Below, piece after piece: positions 6,424 to 6,560 of a stretch of DNA of 6,560 bases; the first letter of the stretch is position 1; the number at the start of each line of letters is the position of its first letter. A program made the position numbers and the translations under genes. The DNA is from Sphingomonadales bacterium (GTDB lineage: Bacteria > Pseudomonadota > Alphaproteobacteria > Sphingomonadales > Sphingomonadaceae), in assembly GCA_018067055.1 (NCBI GenBank), contig JAGPVK010000186.1, positions 1 to 6,560 of the forward strand, given 5' to 3'. Under the pieces are notes generated by a model. It was not told the origin of the DNA. It was given only the letters and a program-made list of their open reading frames with translations, and searched no databases.

Positions 6424-6438
6424 ACTGGCACGGCCAGT
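6420..6438 (-). terminator. Possible minus-strand terminator overlapping the sigma-54-like element
   Basis: ACTGGC-CGT-GCCAGT on the minus strand is a 6-bp stem with a 3-base loop, followed by five Ts (6424-6420). It would stop any leftward transcript entering from beyond the window and insulate the repressor operon. The stem is short. This is mutually plausible with the sigma-54 reading. Confidence 0.3.
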
Positions 6439-6441
6439 GCA
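6426..6441 (+). promoter_or_regulatory. Candidate sigma-54 (-24/-12) promoter pointing right
   Basis: TGGCACG-N4-GTGCA matches the RpoN consensus TGGCACG-N4-TTGCW with one mismatch. The invariant GG (6427-6428) and GC (6439-6440) are exactly 12 bases apart. The start of transcription would be near 6452, about 45 bases before a possible ATG at 6497. The same bases also form a perfect hairpin, ACTGGC-ACG-GCCAGT (6424-6438), followed by five Ts on the minus strand, so a minus-strand terminator is the alternative reading. Confidence 0.35.
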
Positions 6442-6477
6442 AAGCTATCAGCATAATCAATGCTTCACACCCAAAGC

Positions 6478-6538
6478 CTCCTTTCAGGAGCACAGAATGA
6501 GGGGGACAATCGACTGGTCTCTGTTGTCCCCTCTCATT
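6478..6538 (+). other. Tandem hairpins that would cover a ribosome binding site and start codon
   Basis: CTCCT-TTC-AGGAG (6478-6490) forms a 5-bp stem whose right arm is a Shine-Dalgarno sequence. Next, 6496-6509 (AATGAG-GGGGACAA) pairs with 6524-6538 (TTGTCCCC-T-CTCATT) in a 14-bp stem with one bulged T and a 14-base loop. No T-run follows on either strand, so the larger hairpin is not an intrinsic terminator. It could be a regulatory leader structure, the end of a mobile element or a small structured RNA. Confidence 0.35.
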
Positions 6539-6560
6539 AAAGTTTCGACAAAGCTTACCC
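6497..6560 (+). CDS. Possible start of a rightward gene, truncated by the window edge
   Basis: An ATG at 6497 has AGGAG at 6486-6490, 6 bases upstream, and the frame stays open for 21 codons to the edge, beginning MRGTIDWSLLSPLIKVSTKL. I do not recognise the peptide. Position and spacing downstream of the sigma-54-like element fit a real gene. Against this, the codons are unusual for the neighbours (AGG, GGG) and the start codon lies in a hairpin, which alone could explain the sequence pattern. Confidence is low because only 64 bases are visible. Confidence 0.2.
   Translation, partial: MRGTIDWSLLSPLIKVSTKLT

Noticed and set aside
6372..6452. Small minus-strand frame of 26 codons starting with ATG near 6452
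   Set aside because: It has no ribosome binding site, is rich in Trp and Cys and runs through the hairpin. It is most likely chance.
6484..6558. Leftward frame entering from the right edge and ending at TGA (6486-6484)
   Set aside because: Only 24 codons are visible, with unusual codons (AGA, TTA, GTA) and no recognisable motif. It could be a real gene end paired with the 6420-6438 stem, but the evidence is too thin to call.
1..6560. CRISPR array, tRNA, rRNA, transposase or phage genes
   Set aside because: I saw no regularly spaced identical repeats, tRNA-like cloverleaf, rRNA signatures or transposase motifs on either strand.

Overview
The window looks chromosomal and probably comes from an alphaproteobacterium of the sphingomonad type (Sphingopyxis / Sphingorhabdus-like). 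The evidence is moderately high GC, alphaproteobacterial-looking NadA and DUF4230 proteins, and a BlaI–M56 pair with an Ala/Pro linker. This taxonomic guess comes from protein flavour and has not been tested. Every confident gene is on the minus strand, so the biological reading order runs from the right end to the left.

Right to left: positions 6214-6560 are mostly non-coding. They hold the promoter and a BlaI-type operator of the first operon, then a structured stretch with a possible sigma-54 promoter pointing right and nested hairpins at the edge. Next is a two-gene regulatory operon. A BlaI/MecI/CopY-type repressor (5845-6213) overlaps by ATGA a BlaR1-like M56 membrane metallopeptidase (3998-5848). 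The peptidase has an intact HExxH site, but in place of a beta-lactam-binding sensor it carries an Ala/Pro linker, a roughly 100-residue charged coiled coil and a cysteine-containing C-terminal region. A clear intrinsic terminator (3938-3968) ends this operon.

Then comes a tightly coupled three-gene operon, with ATGA overlaps at both junctions: an MBL-fold hydrolase with a C-terminal winged helix, a single-pass DUF4230 protein, and a kelch-type beta-propeller lipoprotein. A 117-base gap separates it from a seven-helix membrane protein of unknown function. After a short gap with dyad symmetry comes the 5' part of nadA (quinolinate synthase, NAD biosynthesis), cut by the window edge.

How they work together: the BlaI–M56 pair is best read as a signal-responsive derepression system. 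The repressor sits on TACA-N2-TGTA in its own promoter, and the membrane protease is activated by an envelope signal and leads to loss of the repressor. The signal is unknown, and no beta-lactamase is visible in the window. The MBL–DUF4230–kelch operon has no assigned pathway; the strict coupling suggests the products are needed together, with one cytosolic enzyme, one membrane-anchored protein and one probable outer-membrane lipoprotein.
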